The position numbers and the translations under genes are program-made. A stretch of 64,000 nt of DNA from NCBI GenBank assembly GCA_023974075.1, contig CM043800.1, positions 37,260,560 to 37,324,559 of the forward strand. The letters run 5' to 3'. Positions 1 through 12,046 of this stretch are shown here, one piece after another (the first letter of the stretch is position 1; every line of letters starts with the position of its first letter). The DNA is from Chaenocephalus aceratus. Lineage: Eukaryota > Chordata > Actinopteri > Perciformes > Channichthyidae. The notes beneath the pieces were generated by a model. The model was not told the origin of the DNA and ran no database searches. It saw nothing but the letters and a program-made list of their open reading frames with translations.

Positions 1-1245
1 TGTTTAAAAAGAACAGATCCAGGCTGTCTTTCGTCTGGCACCCCCCCCCCCCCCCTCTCGCAAATGGGAGCCTAGGCCCCTTGTCATGTCTGCCGATATC
101 TGTGTTTTTAAAATGTTTTAATCTGTGTCTATGTTGCTGTCAGTGACGTATGTTTTATCTTTTTAAATGCCTTGTGATGTGCTGCGACTCATTTCCCCCT
201 CGGGGACAAATAAACGAATATTTTGACTTCTATTTGGCTACATTTTCACCAAGTGAACATTTAAACACTCCCAAAAGTGTTGTTTAATGTAACCGCTGTG
301 TTTTATGAGTTTGTCTACTGGCTTTTGAAGAACCAAAATGTTGAGCTTGACAGTTAAACCCACGGTAATTAGGTTAAAACATTATTATAATAAAACAATT
401 AAGAGATTTGCAAGATAACTCCCCTTTCTTGGATAAATCAGATTGACAAACACGTGTCTTTTCAATGTTCCTGGTTAAAAAACACAGATACAAAATCTTA
501 CTTTTAGACGATAAATCCACCATAAGCTCAATTAAAAACAGCCCAATTAACATCCGTCGTGTTATCACACTCTTCTGCTGGAGGAAACGCTCGTTATCCT
601 TAAAACAAGTGGAGCCACACGCGTGTATTCGTCACTGAATTAGACCACACCGGGGACACTTGCAAATAAACTCTGCCGCAGGGAGATGAAAACACTTCAG
701 AGAAGAGAGGACATCTTGTTATGGATTTCAATAAAGAAGGACGTCAAGAAGATAAACAGGGACACAGAGAAAAAAGAATACTACTATAAATCGTGTGAAC
801 AACTGTGCATCATTCATTATTGAACATACAAAACACTCCCAAAACGTATTAAGATTAGAAAACATGTGTTGTTTGATTCAACCGCTATGTTTTATGAGTT
901 TGTCTACTGGTTTATGAATAACCAAAATGTTGAGCTTGTCAGTTAAACCCACGGTAATTAGGTTAAAACGTAATTATAATAAAACAATTAAGAGAAGAAA
1001 GGACATCTTGTTATGCATTTCAATTAGGAAGGACGGAAAAGAGACTGGACGTCAAGAACTGTACATAATTAATCATTTTGACTTCTATTGGTGCATTTCC
1101 CTCAAGTGAACATAAAAACACTCCCAAAATGTATTAAGATTCGAAAACATGCGTTGTTTAAAGGACGTCTTGTCATGCATTTCAATTAGGAAGGACGGAA
1201 AAGAAGCTGGACATCAAGAAGATAAACAGGGGCACAGAAAGCTGG
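1..1245. repeat. Three imperfect copies of a local duplication
   Basis: Blocks near 230-400, 825-990 and 1075-1240 repeat the same text (AACACTCCCAAAA, GAGTTTGTCTACTGG, AACCCACGGTAATTAGG), and blocks near 700-775, 985-1065 and 1157-1235 share GGACATCTTGTTATG and GGAAGGACG. No exon or transposon end is recognised. A run of 15 C lies at 41-55. Confidence 0.55.
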
Positions 1246-1249
1246 ATTT

Positions 1250-1798
1250 CATTTGACGGATGTCCGCTCCCTCCACTGGCTTCCGGTAACTGCTAGAATC
1301 CACTTCAAGACACTGGTACTTGCGTACCATGCTGCGAATGGATCTGGCCCTTCCTACATCCAGGACATGGTTAAACCGTACACCCCAGCATGTGCACTCC
1401 GCTCTGCATCAACCAAACGGCTCGCTGCACCCTCGCTGCGAGGGGGACCCAAGTTCCCATCAGCAAAAACACGTGGGTTTGCTATCCTGGCTCCAAAATG
1501 GTGGAATGAGCTCCCATTGACATCAGGACAGCAGATAGCTCACACACCTTCCGGCGCAGACTGAAAACTCATCTCTTTCGACTCCACTTCGAGCGATAGA
1601 ATGACTAACAAAGAACTTATATACTAATAAAGGACTGGCTTATCTAAAGCCAGTTGAGTAGCACTTGAAATGTTTTGGCTCTATGAAAGCTGATGTACCT
1701 ATAATTCTGTTTTCTTCAAGTTTGTATTTTGTTGGTCGAACGCACTTATTGTAAGTCGCTTTGGATAAAAGCGTCAGCTAAATGCAATGTAATGTAAT
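1250..1798 (+). mobile_element. L2-like LINE 3' fragment (end of reverse-transcriptase ORF and tail)
   Basis: The frame from 1253 encodes LHWLPVTARIHFKTLVLAYH and APKWWNELP, the conserved end of fish L2-type ORF2. An early stop follows, then a 3' tail with TAAGTCGCTTTGGATAAAAG and a (TGTAA)n end. 5'-truncated, as usual for LINEs. Confidence 0.75.
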
Positions 1799-1812
1799 TT
1801 GTTTAGACTTAC

Positions 1813-2181
1813 TTTGCAGCAGCTTTACGTGCACACTCCTCTTCAGAGTCACTCCATTTTCAAACTCCAGGGCACAAATATATTCTCCTGCGTCTTCCTC
1901 TATCCCTCGGTTTCTTCTCAGAGACAGGTCTCCTTTCTTCGGGTTGGTTCCGGGCTGCAGTCCTTTGTTTTGGTCTGGCTTCCAGGTGAGCGGCCCCTCC
2001 GCAGAGAGGAAGAAAAGCCTCTGAGGAACAGAGGCTGTTGAGGGGATGAAACTCCAGTGAAGTTCCCTGAAGCCTTTAGCTTTGATTTGTTCCCAGGAGA
2101 TGTGAGGAAGAAGGGAGCAGGGCAACGAGAGATGACTGGATGTAGACGTATACTGAGGGCGAGAGAGAGCTGGGGAGAGGT
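1813..2181 (-). CDS. cd4-1: CD4-1-like exon: Ig domain D3
   Basis: This 369-nt exon begins DLSPALSRPQY and holds SLPC (B-strand Cys), HISWEQ (C-strand Trp) and the F-strand motif EEDAGEYICALEF. It ends at donor A|GTAAGT. It corresponds to the third domain of teleost CD4-1. An antisense open frame at 1782-2041 is its shadow. Confidence 0.82.
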
Positions 2182-5100
2182 CTGAAGAAAGAGAAATAAT
2201 GGTTATTTTGAAGATCAGAATCAGGGTTATTGGCAAGTTGGTTTACACATAAAAGGAATAGTTTAGGTGGATAACGGTGCATACAATAACAGAGAGAGAG
2301 GAAATAGGTTGTGAAATAACAGTACATTCAAGCAAACTGCAAAAAAGATGATACAAATACAATATATATAAAATGGATACAAATGGAAATACAATCAGAG
2401 TCTTGCTGCATCTCGGCTAAAAAACTAAACAAAATAAAACATGTCTCATTTCTGTTTTTAAACGTTTGGGGTTATTTGACCCTAAGCCTTCTTATTCTGA
2501 AGTATCACTAATCAAATCAAGTTTTATTTATATACACATTTATAAACGATTTTTGGTCGAGCCAAAGTGCTGTAATAAAAATAGCCCACAGTAGAGACAC
2601 TTTACAGCAAATACAACAGCACAGATTGTTCAGATATCAGTATGAGAAAAACGACAACCTCTGTCCGTAGACCCTCTGTCCTTAGACCCTCTGTCCTTAG
2701 ACCCTCACATCGTACAAGGAAACACTTCCAGAGAAAACCCACAGTTTAAAGGGGAACAAATATATAAGGCTTGGCTTTCATAGACACCTTAAACCTTGAG
2801 TAATAGCAGCACTGCAATCAGAGAACTGCTGCACTTTGTCCAACAAAGACTAAACAATTTACAATAAAATCATTTATGTTTTCTGTTTTGAGAACCTACA
2901 CCCCCCCCCTCCCCCTCTGGCAGGAGGCTGTGCTCCATCAAGACCAAAACCTCTCGCCACCTGCACAGTTTCTTCCCCTCCGCTACCGGCCACCGACACA
3001 TCATAGACTATATGCATTACATGAATGCACACAATGTTCATACTCCTTTCTGCACATATTCTTATTTCATAGTTTATATTCTAAAATGCATTCATAGAAT
3101 TCTATTTCCATGTAAATTACTGCTTTATTTTAATTTGTATTGCTATTTAACTATATTTTATTACGGTGTAAAATATTTTTTGTTTTATATTAGATTTCTT
3201 GTTTTTTATATTTGATGTATGCACCATGACATCAAGTCAGATTCCTGGCATGTGCGAATTGATTTCTAAAAGGATGTGGCTCAATGTAAGGCAAGCTAAT
3301 GATTCTCATGTTGATTGCACTTATTGTAAGATGTTTTGGATAATAGCATCAACTAAATGAAATGTAATTCAGTGTAATGTAATGACAAATGAATGTGAGA
3401 ACAAGTGTATGCAGTATATCAGAATTTAAAGGGGCCCTATTGAGTTCATTTTCAGGTTCATTTGAAAAGTGGGAGAGCTATGCAGGGAGCTTTGTGACGA
3501 AATGTGCAAAAATGTGCAGAAATCTCAGCATGGAGAAAGGAATGAGACAAAGAATGGGGCGAAGCCTGCGAGCTAGTTCAGGCAGTCAACTCGAGCACTC
3601 ATTCATACATAACGCTCCGTGCCACTCTACAACCAACCAACAGAGTCTCCGTAATATGCCGCTCTATTTAACCTGCCAGATCTCTCTCCATGCATTGCTT
3701 GCTGCTGCTATTGCTGCAGCTACCTCTACGTCGCTGCTGCTTGCTGCCCCACCACCACCCCAGCTTCCACCTGTAGGCTCGGGGGTTAGTTATTTAATCA
3801 TGACTCATCGTGCTATGTATATCTATGGAATGATGATGCCGAGCCTAGTCGCCAAACTCAACTATGCTGCTTCTAATAAACATGTGAAAGAAAGTTGTCT
3901 GACTGAATGTTTGTTATTGTGATTAATTCGTAAGTACACACTTGTTTACAAGCATCTGTGGTGGAGATTCAAATGACTGATAAATGATTCATAAACAAGT
4001 TTGTCTTTTGTTATGTTGAATAAAGTAATAAAGAAAGTCAATTGAAATCCATCTCAAATGCAGGAACAGAGCAACTTCACCCTCAGAGGATGAAGAGGTT
4101 CAGCTCACAGTCACACTATATACGAGAAAGAAAACAGTCCTACCCATAAATCCTCTCAGACATTATCTAAACATTCCCATCATTAAACCATAAAACCCCC
4201 GAGTCCTTAACCATTTGCAAGTCCAACTTTTACGTCAAACCTAAACACATGTCTCTGTTAAACACATATTAGACTAAAAGAACAATTCAACAGAGTGAAA
4301 GGAAATCAGAGTGTAAATATATAAGATTATAAAGGACAGCATCCCCTGAAACTCACCCAGAACTGTAACAGAGACGTTGACCTGGCTCTTGCTCTGACCG
4401 TCCGTCACCATGCAGCTCCACGGCCCGTTGTCCCGCATCGAGGCGCTGAAGGTGAGGGGATTTAGGGGGTTTAACTCTCCTCGGGGGTTCATCCATTGAA
4501 TGCTTTTACCCAGGGGGGTCTCAGCGCTGCAGGACAGAGTCACCGTTTCCCCCGGCAACACAGGAGAGGAGGGGCCCACACTCACTGAAGACAGAGTGGA
4601 CATTATTATAGTTTAAATATACTGTTAAATTATGTTTATACACATTTATATTTTTTGTTTTACTTCATCTTTATTGGAGATTTTCCAATTTTTTTAAAAA
4701 TTATTTTACATTTAATTTTCATGACGTTTTTAGTTTGACTTCTAGTGTTTATCATCAAATGATATTCTCCTACCTGTTAGTTTGCGTATTACATACTCAT
4801 AGAAGGTCGGGTTGTCAGTAGGTTTCTTTAATTTAAGGAAGAAAGTCCTGAAGTGTTCCTGCTGGATGTTCTTGATGATCAGGGGAGACCACGACGAGAT
4901 GTTTTTCCAGGCTTCATCTGCAAGGCAAGAAATACAAGGTTGTTATTGTCAGTAATGTTTCAATTTGTTACATCGATTGATGGTTAAACGTGAATATAAT
5001 CTGCAAACATCAATGCTATGTTCACCTTTAATTTTCCAATTGTTGTTGCCCATTGGATTTAGCCAGGCGAGGTCCTCAGAGCTATCTTTATCCTTCTTCC

Positions 5101-8100
5101 AGTACATATAATGCTTCTTTAAATCGTTCAGGGCCGGAGGCTTCAGCGTCACCGTGCCCCCGATCTGAGCATAAACCACCACCACCTCCGCTGCCCCTGA
5201 GAGACAGAGAAACATCGGATAATGCACACGTTATCAGGAAAATCGACTTTAAGTAAGAGAAGTCCATCAAAGAGTTCAAAATGTTACGCAAACAACACTT
5301 CAAGTAAAGGTCCTGGACTTCAAATGTTTGTTAAAATACAAATGTCAGGAAAATGTACTTTAAGTAAGTTAAAGAGTAAACATTTGTAGAAAGTAAAAAG
5401 TACTTATTTACAAAGAAAAGTCCTGAGTTTTAAATGTTTCTTAAGTTAAAATACAGATGTATAATCAGGTAACTTAAAGGTCACCTATCATGCTATTTTT
5501 AGGCAATAGCATAGCTCTCAGATATATAAAAATATATAAAAAACATGTCTATGAAGTGTTTTGCTCCAAATACCAAACAGATCATCCATTCTAGCCATGC
5601 CTCATATCCCTCTATTTTACTTCCTGTTTCTAAAGTGCTGATTCGGGTATAAAGCTTTAAAAAAGAGGAGGGGTCTGAGCTCATGCGGGACCCGGCAGCT
5701 ACTGTCTGAACTAAATGCTGCGGTGATGAAATGCCATATCATGGATTATCAAGGATCTGAAACAGTCTGGAGCTCAAAGGCTTTCTCTCTTGCCGGTTAA
5801 ACCACAAGGTGAGTTCCTTTCTACTTCCTGCTTCTTCACACACATGCTCTCCAGTACAGGTTAGCTCTGAGTGTTAGCGATGCTAATGTAAACACCGACC
5901 ATATTACGTCCAAAACAGTCGGGCGGTGTTTCTGATAGCAGCTTTCTGATTGGGCCGTGGGTCCACATTTCAGATATTACGTCATATCGGACGCAAATCT
6001 GGATCAACTCCGTTGTAGCCCCGTTTTAGAGATTTGGGTACGGAGGAAAAGAGAGAGGGTTTTATTTTCTGACGCTGCGTGAGTTCCCCGACACACCGGG
6101 GACACATGTTTATAAAAGACATCAAAAAGTGCATTTTGCATGATAGGTCCCCTTTAAAGAATGAAATTATGCAGAATAAGGAGAATAAGAATGGCTCAAT
6201 TTTAAAAGTATTATATTTTTATTGAATATAAATTATTTCTTAATCCTCCTACCGTCAAATCTGATGGATTTACTACTTTCATATAAAACACATGATGTTG
6301 GTTTTGTAAACAAGTGTCAATAGTCTTGGACAATATGTCCCTCTGATGGAGTAGAGGTATACAGTAAAGTGTCTGAAAATGGAAAAACTCAAAGGACAAG
6401 TGTCTTCATTTTGTATTTAAGTACAGTACTGGAGTTACTTATTCCAGCGGTAACACTTTATATTAAGTGTTGGGGAATAATTTGCCCTGCATGCCCTCCT
6501 TCGCCCTGAGCTGACCAGCCTTGAGCAGCCGTTATCTCCCTTAAGGAGAGGCTGCCCTAGCATATTGTTGATGTTGCCAGTTTGTGACCGGGCAACTGTC
6601 GGTCAGAGATAGTTATTGTTGTGGGACACCTGGAACACATCCTTCCCGGGGTGTAGATGACCCCGAGCCATAAGCGACAACAACTGTGATTCAGTGTCTT
6701 CAGCTGTTTAGTCGATCTATTGAAGAATGTTGATGATTCCACTCTGAGCTAGTTAAAACCTGGAGCTACAGGAGGGTCTTCAGAATTGATTGTGGCATCT
6801 CTGCCCTGTGGTCAACTCGTGGCCTGTGACTTGTCTTGTGAACTCTCCGGCCGAAGGTCCAAATCAACCGTCAGTGTTTGCCATCAAAGCTCCAGCTCTC
6901 CTCGTGTCTCTCTGAGTCCTGACTCCAATTGCTTCAGAAGTTTCCCCCACATTAAGGTACACATATTCACCATCAACTAGTTGTTCATTAACATAGTAGA
7001 GTCATTGTTTATGAACAAGACTTCACTTTACTGCTGCTGGTTTATAAAGCACTGAATGGTTTAGGCCCAAAATACATTTCTGACCTCCTGCTAAATTATG
7101 AACCATCCAGAACTCTCAGGTATTCAGGGACTGGTCAGCTTTCTGTCCCCAGAGTCAGAACTAAACATGGAGAAGCAGCGTTCAGTTATTATGCTCCAAA
7201 TATCTGGAACAAACTCCAAGAAACCTGCAGGTCCGCTGCAACTCTGACTACTTTTAAATCCAGGCAGAAGACTTATCTTTTTGCCGCTGCTTTTAATTGA
7301 AACTGAGCCGTTGTGTTTTTGGTTGATGAACATTTGGGGCTAGTAACCCCAGGGAATCAGTGTCTGGGGACTTTGTCCTGGCTGATTTTCTCTGTGTATG
7401 CTGATCGAGACGTATGTGCCATACAAGCGCACAGCTCATGTTCGGAGAAACCTTAAAGAAAGGCATCAGTAAAGTGGAACTTCTGTGTGAACTATTCACT
7501 TCTTAAACTGCACTGTAACTTTTTATTCATGTATTTTTTCTTTTAATATTTCTTTTATTATCTTTTCTTTTTAATGACCGTTTTTAAATTCCTCTGTCTG
7601 AATGTTTTTCATTTTTGTATAGCACCTTGTGTTGAAAGGTACTATATAAATAAACTTGCCTTTGCCTTTAAAATAGGGAACATATTCTGAGTTAGAATAC
7701 CTCATTTTGGGTTATTTTGACAGGATTAACACTTATAGTTTCATGTCTTGTTACATAAGAATAGATAATATCTGTTTGGTGTTATTATGGGAGAATTACT
7801 ATTCTTGTGGTACTGCTGCCTTATTAGGCCCATATTGAGCGTATTAAGACCAAAACTCATGTACAACAACATCCTTACTTGCAATATATAAGCACTAATT
7901 AGAGGGTTATTTAGGAAAAACTAATACTAGTACTTGTACTTGTAGAATATGGTCATGTAGAATAAGGCATTAATAAGTGTTTTATAATGACTAACAAAGA
8001 GCCAATATACTGCTAATATGCATGTTAATTAACAACTAGTTGATGGTTAATATGTGTACCTTAATACAAAGTGTTACCATTCCAGCACTGCTCAACATCA

Positions 8101-8222
8101 ACCAGTCCCCAAAGAAAACATAATTATCCCCTGGATTTAATTTAATTTAATTCTTACCAGTAGTTGAGGTGAGCACAGCGAGGAGGAGGAGGAGGATGAA
8201 GATATTCATGTCAGTCACACGT
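1813..8222 (-). CDS. cd4-1: CD4-1-like T-cell co-receptor, 5' part (signal peptide, D1-D3)
   Basis: Five exons with GT/AG borders and uniform 1-2 phasing: 8158-8222 (ATG at 8209), 5026-5196, 4774-4917, 4357-4584 and 1813-2181. Together they give about 321 open codons with no frame break. The order is signal peptide, N-terminal Ig domain over two exons, a C2-type second domain and a third Ig domain. Splitting D1 over two exons is a CD4/LAG3 hallmark. D3 has the features I associate with teleost CD4-1 (HISWEQ core and a long C-C' region). In the family this is the MHC class II co-receptor of helper T cells at the plasma membrane. D1 lacks both canonical Ig cysteines. D4, transmembrane and tail exons were not found in 1-1812 and presumably lie beyond the left edge. 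LAG3 is the main alternative; assignment to CD4-1 is inference from family resemblance. Confidence 0.72.
2512..3385 (+). mobile_element. Truncated non-LTR retrotransposon remnants
   Basis: 2876-3100 contains the RT-tail-like coding remnant KTSRH...SFFP in a broken frame, followed by an AT-rich 3' region and a second L2-type tail (TTATTGTAAGATGTTTTGGATAA, TGTAATGTAATG) to about 3385. 2512-2600 resembles the AAGTTTTATTTATATA 3' end of another fish retroelement. Family-level naming is uncertain. Confidence 0.45.
3550..3925 (+). mobile_element. Short copy of the repeat also found at 26.27-27.08 kb (Harbinger-like)
   Basis: Shares GGGGCGAAGCCTGCGAGC, ATGCCGCTCTATTTAA, CAGCTTCCACCTGTAGGC and a tail GCTTCTAATAAACATGT with the 26.3-kb copy, but lacks about 440 bp of its interior, including the MADF-like exon. 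An open frame here is not a gene; it is carried by the repeat. Confidence 0.6.
4357..4584 (-). CDS. cd4-1: CD4-1-like exon: Ig domain D2
   Basis: This exon encodes a whole Ig domain: PGETVTLSCSAETP (B-strand Cys), SIQWMNPRG (C-strand Trp), RDNGPWSCMV (F-strand Cys). It ends VNVSVTVLG at donor G|GTGAGT. Acceptor CTTCAG, 228 nt, no frame break. Confidence 0.85.
4774..4917 (-). CDS. cd4-1: CD4-1-like exon: D1, second half
   Basis: The exon contains PLIIKNIQQEHFRTFFLKL, equivalent to the E-F strands of CD4 D1. The F-strand position that usually reads Y-x-C is FFL, so the second Ig cysteine is missing too. Acceptor TTGCAG, donor ACAG|GTAGGA, 144 nt. Confidence 0.8.
5026..5196 (-). CDS. cd4-1: CD4-1-like exon: D1, first half
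   Basis: The exon opens with GAAEVVVVYAQIGGTVTL and contains an Ig C-strand-like YMYW. The B-strand position that usually carries cysteine reads TLKPP, so the canonical first Cys is absent. Acceptor CTCTCAG, donor AAAG|GTGAAC, 171 nt, phase 1-1. Confidence 0.8.
5474..6157. mobile_element. TTAA-flanked MITE without a tandem array
   Basis: Ends TTAAAGGTCACCTATCATGC and, inverted, TTAAAGGGGACCTATCATGC. TTAA at both borders suggests a piggyBac- or Kolobok-type target site. Lies in the intron between the signal exon and D1 of the CD4-1-like gene. Same end sequences as 16262-17256 and 61297-61824. Confidence 0.7.
6468..6951 (+). mobile_element. Solo LTR with exact 5-bp target duplication
   Basis: Starts TGTTGGGG, ends CCCCCACA, flanked on both sides by TTAAG (6463-6467, 6952-6956). 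It splits the terminal repeat of the enclosing MITE. The second half resembles the inverted LTR at 18637-18989. No internal retroviral genes adjoin it. Confidence 0.8.
7031..7670 (+). mobile_element. L2-like LINE 3' fragment nested in the MITE
   Basis: Coding remnant in the plus frame (LLNYEPSRTLR, YYAPNIWNKL, FKSRQKTYLFAAAFN) followed by a 3' region ending ATATAAATAAACTTGCC. It interrupts MITE text that is continuous in the 28.2-kb copy (CTTCACTTTA / AAATAGGGAA). Confidence 0.75.
8158..8222 (-). CDS. cd4-1: CD4-1-like exon: 5'UTR end and signal peptide
   Basis: The acceptor TTTTTCAG ends at 8223, followed by a 13-nt leader and ATG at 8209. The exon codes MNIFILLLLLAVLTSTT, a classic hydrophobic signal core ending in small residues, and runs into the donor G|GTAAGA at 8157. 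The acceptor upstream of the ATG means there must be a non-coding 5' exon further right. Confidence 0.8.
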
Positions 8223-8224
8223 CT

Positions 8225-8650
8225 GAAAAACAGTTCATATATAACAATATTAAATACTGTATTTATATATGTGATCTGACTTTATTTCTGAGGTTAGAAA
8301 TTGGGTCATGGAATTTTCTGAAGTTTTGATTTGAGAGGTTTTTCCCCTCTCGGTTGAACTGCTTCTTGAGGAGCGTTAAAGCCAAACAGCTGTAACCTCT
8401 GCTTTGTCTCGTTTAATATTAATAAAAACGTTACTCGTGCAAAGTGTAATACTCCAGACACAATTCAATAAAATCATAACTGTGGACTCTGACATGTATT
8501 CAATGAAAAGTGATCGTAAAGACTTAACAGGTTTAATTTATGCACAGGAAAATAAATCTGTTTAAAAAATCTGAGAAAAGTTTGAACAAAGTTATCGATT
8601 TTTGTGAATTAAATACTTTAAATACAATATGCCCACATTATTGAGGATGT
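8225..8650. other. AT-rich flank of the CD4-1-like signal exon
   Basis: Intron sequence between the leader exon and the repeat cluster. I see no gene or repeat end here. Confidence 0.4.
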
Positions 8651-9535
8651 TGTTAGTCACTTTGGATAAAAGCGTCTAACAAGTAACATGTAATGTAGTC
8701 CAACAGGGGGGACATTTACATTGTTACAGCAGAAAAGAGCCAGAGACAGCTTAATGTCCCCAGAGTCAGAATACAAAATGGAGGAGCATCGTTCGGTTAT
8801 TATGCTCCAAACATCTGGATCAAACTCCCAGAAACCTGCCGGTCCGCTGCGACTCCGACTACTTTTAAATCCAGGCTGAAGACTTTTCTTTTTGCCGCTG
8901 CTTTTAATTGAACTATTCATATCTTAAACTGCACTGTAACCTTTATTCATGTATGTGTTCTTTTAATGTCTATTTATTATCTTTGCTTTTTAATGACTGA
9001 TTTTAAATGCCATTTTCTTGCTGTCTTTCATTTTTGTAACACACTTTGAAGTGCCTTGTGTTGAAAGGCTCACAAAAAAACGTGTAATAGCGACGTTGGT
9101 CGACAGGGCAAAACCATAGACACATATTCACAAATTACCATCTCAAGACGTGACATGGATACAGTATGTGTTCCTATTCATTTCTTATGACCAGTGTCCA
9201 TGTCACGTGATCGCAAACTTTCCCAGTAGGAGAAAAAAAAACATGGCGGACACCCGATTTATTTTGAGTGGAAAATCCTAAATTTTAGGATAGTTTGGAA
9301 GTTAAAATGCGTTTTGATTACATTTCTAGCGAGATGTGTATATTCGTACTTTTAAAATCTACGTCCAGTGGATGTGTAGGATCTATAGTTTGATAGATAT
9401 TACGAAGATGATTTGAGCTCCATGTTTTTTTTTACAAATATTGTGTCACGTCTTGAGAGGGTTATTTGTGATTATACTACGTTTTGCCCTGTTTTTTGTG
9501 AGACTGGGTTGAAATAAACTTGCCTTGCCTAAGTA
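8650..9535 (+). mobile_element. L2-like LINE fragments interrupted by a MITE
   Basis: 8650-8695 is an L2-type tail. About 8745-9068 and 9513-9533 are the two halves of the same L2-like element seen at 7031-7670 (FKSRLKTFLFAAAFN; ATAAACTTGCCTTGCC). Between them 9069-9512 is an inserted element with inverted ends, listed separately. Confidence 0.65.
9069..9512. mobile_element. MITE inserted in the L2 tail
   Basis: Left end CTCACAAAAAAACG plus AGGGCAAAACC; right end, inverted, CTCACAAAAAACAGGGCAAAAC. The two L2 pieces outside it join to a normal tail. Contains inverted CAAGACGTGACA/TGTCACGTCTTG motifs as sub-terminal repeats. Confidence 0.6.
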
Positions 9536-10857
9536 GCATGCATACAAAAAAGTATTAAAGATAAAAAAAACAATTATAATAAAAAAAGATACACAATTTA
9601 CACATCCGAAAAAACACATCCGTGCTGCAGAGAGAGAACAGGAAGCAGCGAGGGGTTTGTGGTGGTCTCAGATTTGGAGAGATTTGAGGAGATAGGAGTC
9701 GAGAGTAGGCGGCCTGTGGTGGGTTTTTAGATGAGAGGAGACGCGGAGGCCTTGATTTGAGTGGAGATTGTTATCCCGATCCTCCCCCACCCTCTCTCTT
9801 CCTCTCCTGTTCCACGAAAGACGGATCTCTCGTCGCTCGAAGACAGAGAGAAGAGAGACCACAGCTCCGGCAGAAAACTGTGGTTTACAGGTAGATGTTT
9901 CTCTCTTCTCTCCCCCTTATCTCCCTCACTTTTTTCTTTCTCTGTAGTGTGTACAGTACTGTGTGCACAAAAAGTACTTTTGATGCAGCTTTAATCTTAA
10001 ATGACTCAGAACAGATCTGGGGTTATGTATTGCATCGTTATTATTTTGTTAATACTAAAGCACTACTGAAACTACATACTTAATATAACCTCTGTTTATT
10101 TACCTTCTTATATTTATTATATTCATATTTCTATTATATTTTATTTGATCTTTTAATGGAGTTCTTATATTTAACTTCTTAGGTTTATATTCATATTTTT
10201 ATTTAATTTAATTTGAGCTTTTGTTGGACATTTTTTATTTAACTTCTAAGGTTTATATAAACATTCGTATCACCTATTGAAACAGCGTTGCAGCATATTT
10301 GTGGTTGAGGCTTTATCCTGTGAGATATAAAAAAAAGTGCATCTTGTAATAATATAATAATCCAAACTCTTAAAAAACACTATTTAATTTGGCCTTTCTT
10401 CACAAAAACTGTGAGATAGAGGTCAAATGTATTTTTTTTTAAAGCTTTCTTCCACCCCTATCAAGTAGGCATTGTGACCCCAACTAGGTCCCCTGACCCC
10501 ATGTTTGAAACCACTGCAGTCAAGGACCCTTCTTGTTTCCTATCATCCCTCATCTCTCTGTCGTCACCTAGCTGATAAAAGCTTCAAATGTCCCCAAAAA
10601 ACGTTCAAAATCTCAGTTTGTTTTCTCCATTCGTCACAAACTATCCGCACGTTCCTGTGAAAATGAGTTACAGCGCTCTGCACTAAAGTGTCCGGCTGAA
10701 TATTTCAGATGTAATAAAGTCACTATTTGTGTGTTGTACAGTAAGTTTACCAAAACTAATCCCAACACATTGAAAAACACACTGTTATTTCGGTTTAAAA
10801 TGTTACGATCTAACACCTCGGGCCTAAAGATAAATCCTGATGTGAGAAGGAGAAATG

Positions 10858-10858
10858 T

Positions 10859-10893
<35 letters not shown>

Positions 10894-10897
10894 GAGA

Positions 10898-10994
<97 letters not shown>
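10858..10994. repeat. (GA)n microsatellite
   Basis: About 137 bp of nearly pure GA with a few GG interruptions. Open frames across it on both strands are an artefact of the dinucleotide. Confidence 0.97.
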
Positions 10995-10995
<1 letters not shown>

Positions 10996-11177
10996 TGAGA
11001 GAAAATTAATCATTGGAGTTGCATGATTTAGAATAAGTGAGATCAGAGGTGGTGGGAAAGTAAGTCAGAGACACAGAGGGAGATATCGATGATACACAGA
11101 CACAGTTACAGTGGAGCTCAAACCCAGAAACACAACAAAAACATGTCTGCAGTCAGGAGGGAGATTCAACAACGAGC

Positions 11178-11250
11178 TGAGGAGGAGGAGGAGGAGGAGG
11201 AGGAGGAGGAGGAGGAGGAGGAGGAGGAGTAGGAGGAGGAGGAGGAGGGG
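11178..11250. repeat. (GAG)n microsatellite
   Basis: About 23 GAG triplets with one GTA and one GGG interruption. Confidence 0.95.
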
Positions 11251-11259
11251 AGTGTCAAA

Positions 11260-12040
11260 TACTGCAGGGCGGTGAAAGAGGGAGCAGAGAAAGACAAGAG
11301 AAAATAACTAAAGGCAAGATTAAAGTATAATTTATTGGCCAATTTGTCTAATTTAAAAATTTCAAATCATAATTTTGCGCTGTATCTGAACTGAATTACA
11401 TTTTATTTTTATTTTATTTTACTCCTAAATAGATTTGACATGGTTATTTGTGTGTGCCGTTAAAGGTATACGTAGCAGAAGACATAACAATCAGCCGTAG
11501 ACGAAATTGTATTTTATTTAAATACATTGAGGTGAGATTGTGACATTCAATTTAAATGAAATACCTGCACTATTTTCTACCTCTGAAGTGTGTAAACTGT
11601 GTGTATAGCGGTAGTCAATTTGTTTCTGCCGATGCTTTCATACTTCCAACAACACAGTAGAAAAAGGAAATACGACAAATAAAACCAAAAAAGGTGTAAA
11701 TGACGTGAGATGTAAATTATTAAAATATTGTTTTTCTTAATTTTTATGACGTTTGTTGTGAAAACTTCTCATTTCTAATCATTCAAAACTTCTTTCAGTT
11801 TTATTTTAATACTCTAAACTGTAGTTAATGATGGAACCGTGCGTTTAAGTACAACACATTGACGCTGTGAATATAAAGTAAATAAACAAATTAAGTTTGA
11901 CCTTTCGGCCTCGATAAGCCAGATCAAGTCATATCATTCAAAATGAATATTAGGTAACAGAAAAACATGAATACTGACATTTGTTATATATATATTTTAA
12001 AGTATATGCATTAATAATTTAAACTCAAACAGAACAGCAT
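11260..12040. other. AT-rich intron-like stretch
   Basis: Nothing recognised. If the exon-1 call at 12.05 kb is right, this is intron 1 of the CD4-1-like gene. Confidence 0.4.
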
Positions 12041-12046
12041 ACGTAC

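Larger units (their letters stand above)
6449..8078. mobile_element. hAT-type MITE, host of two later insertions
   Basis: Terminal inverted repeats start GGTAACACTTT. The flanks carry an exact 8-bp duplication ATTCCAGC (6441-6448 and 8079-8086), the hAT signature. A solo LTR (6468-6951) and an L2-like fragment (7031-7670) have inserted into it. Related copies: 28170-28622 and 31412-32453. Confidence 0.8.

Noticed and set aside
3389..3922. 177-codon open frame as a gene
   Set aside because: Same sequence recurs at 26.3-27.1 kb as part of a transposon remnant; no family resemblance.
1813..8222. LAG3 as the identity of the left receptor gene
   Set aside because: Not excluded, but the D3 pattern (HISWEQ, EEDAGEYIC) fits my memory of teleost CD4-1 better; the missing tail would decide.
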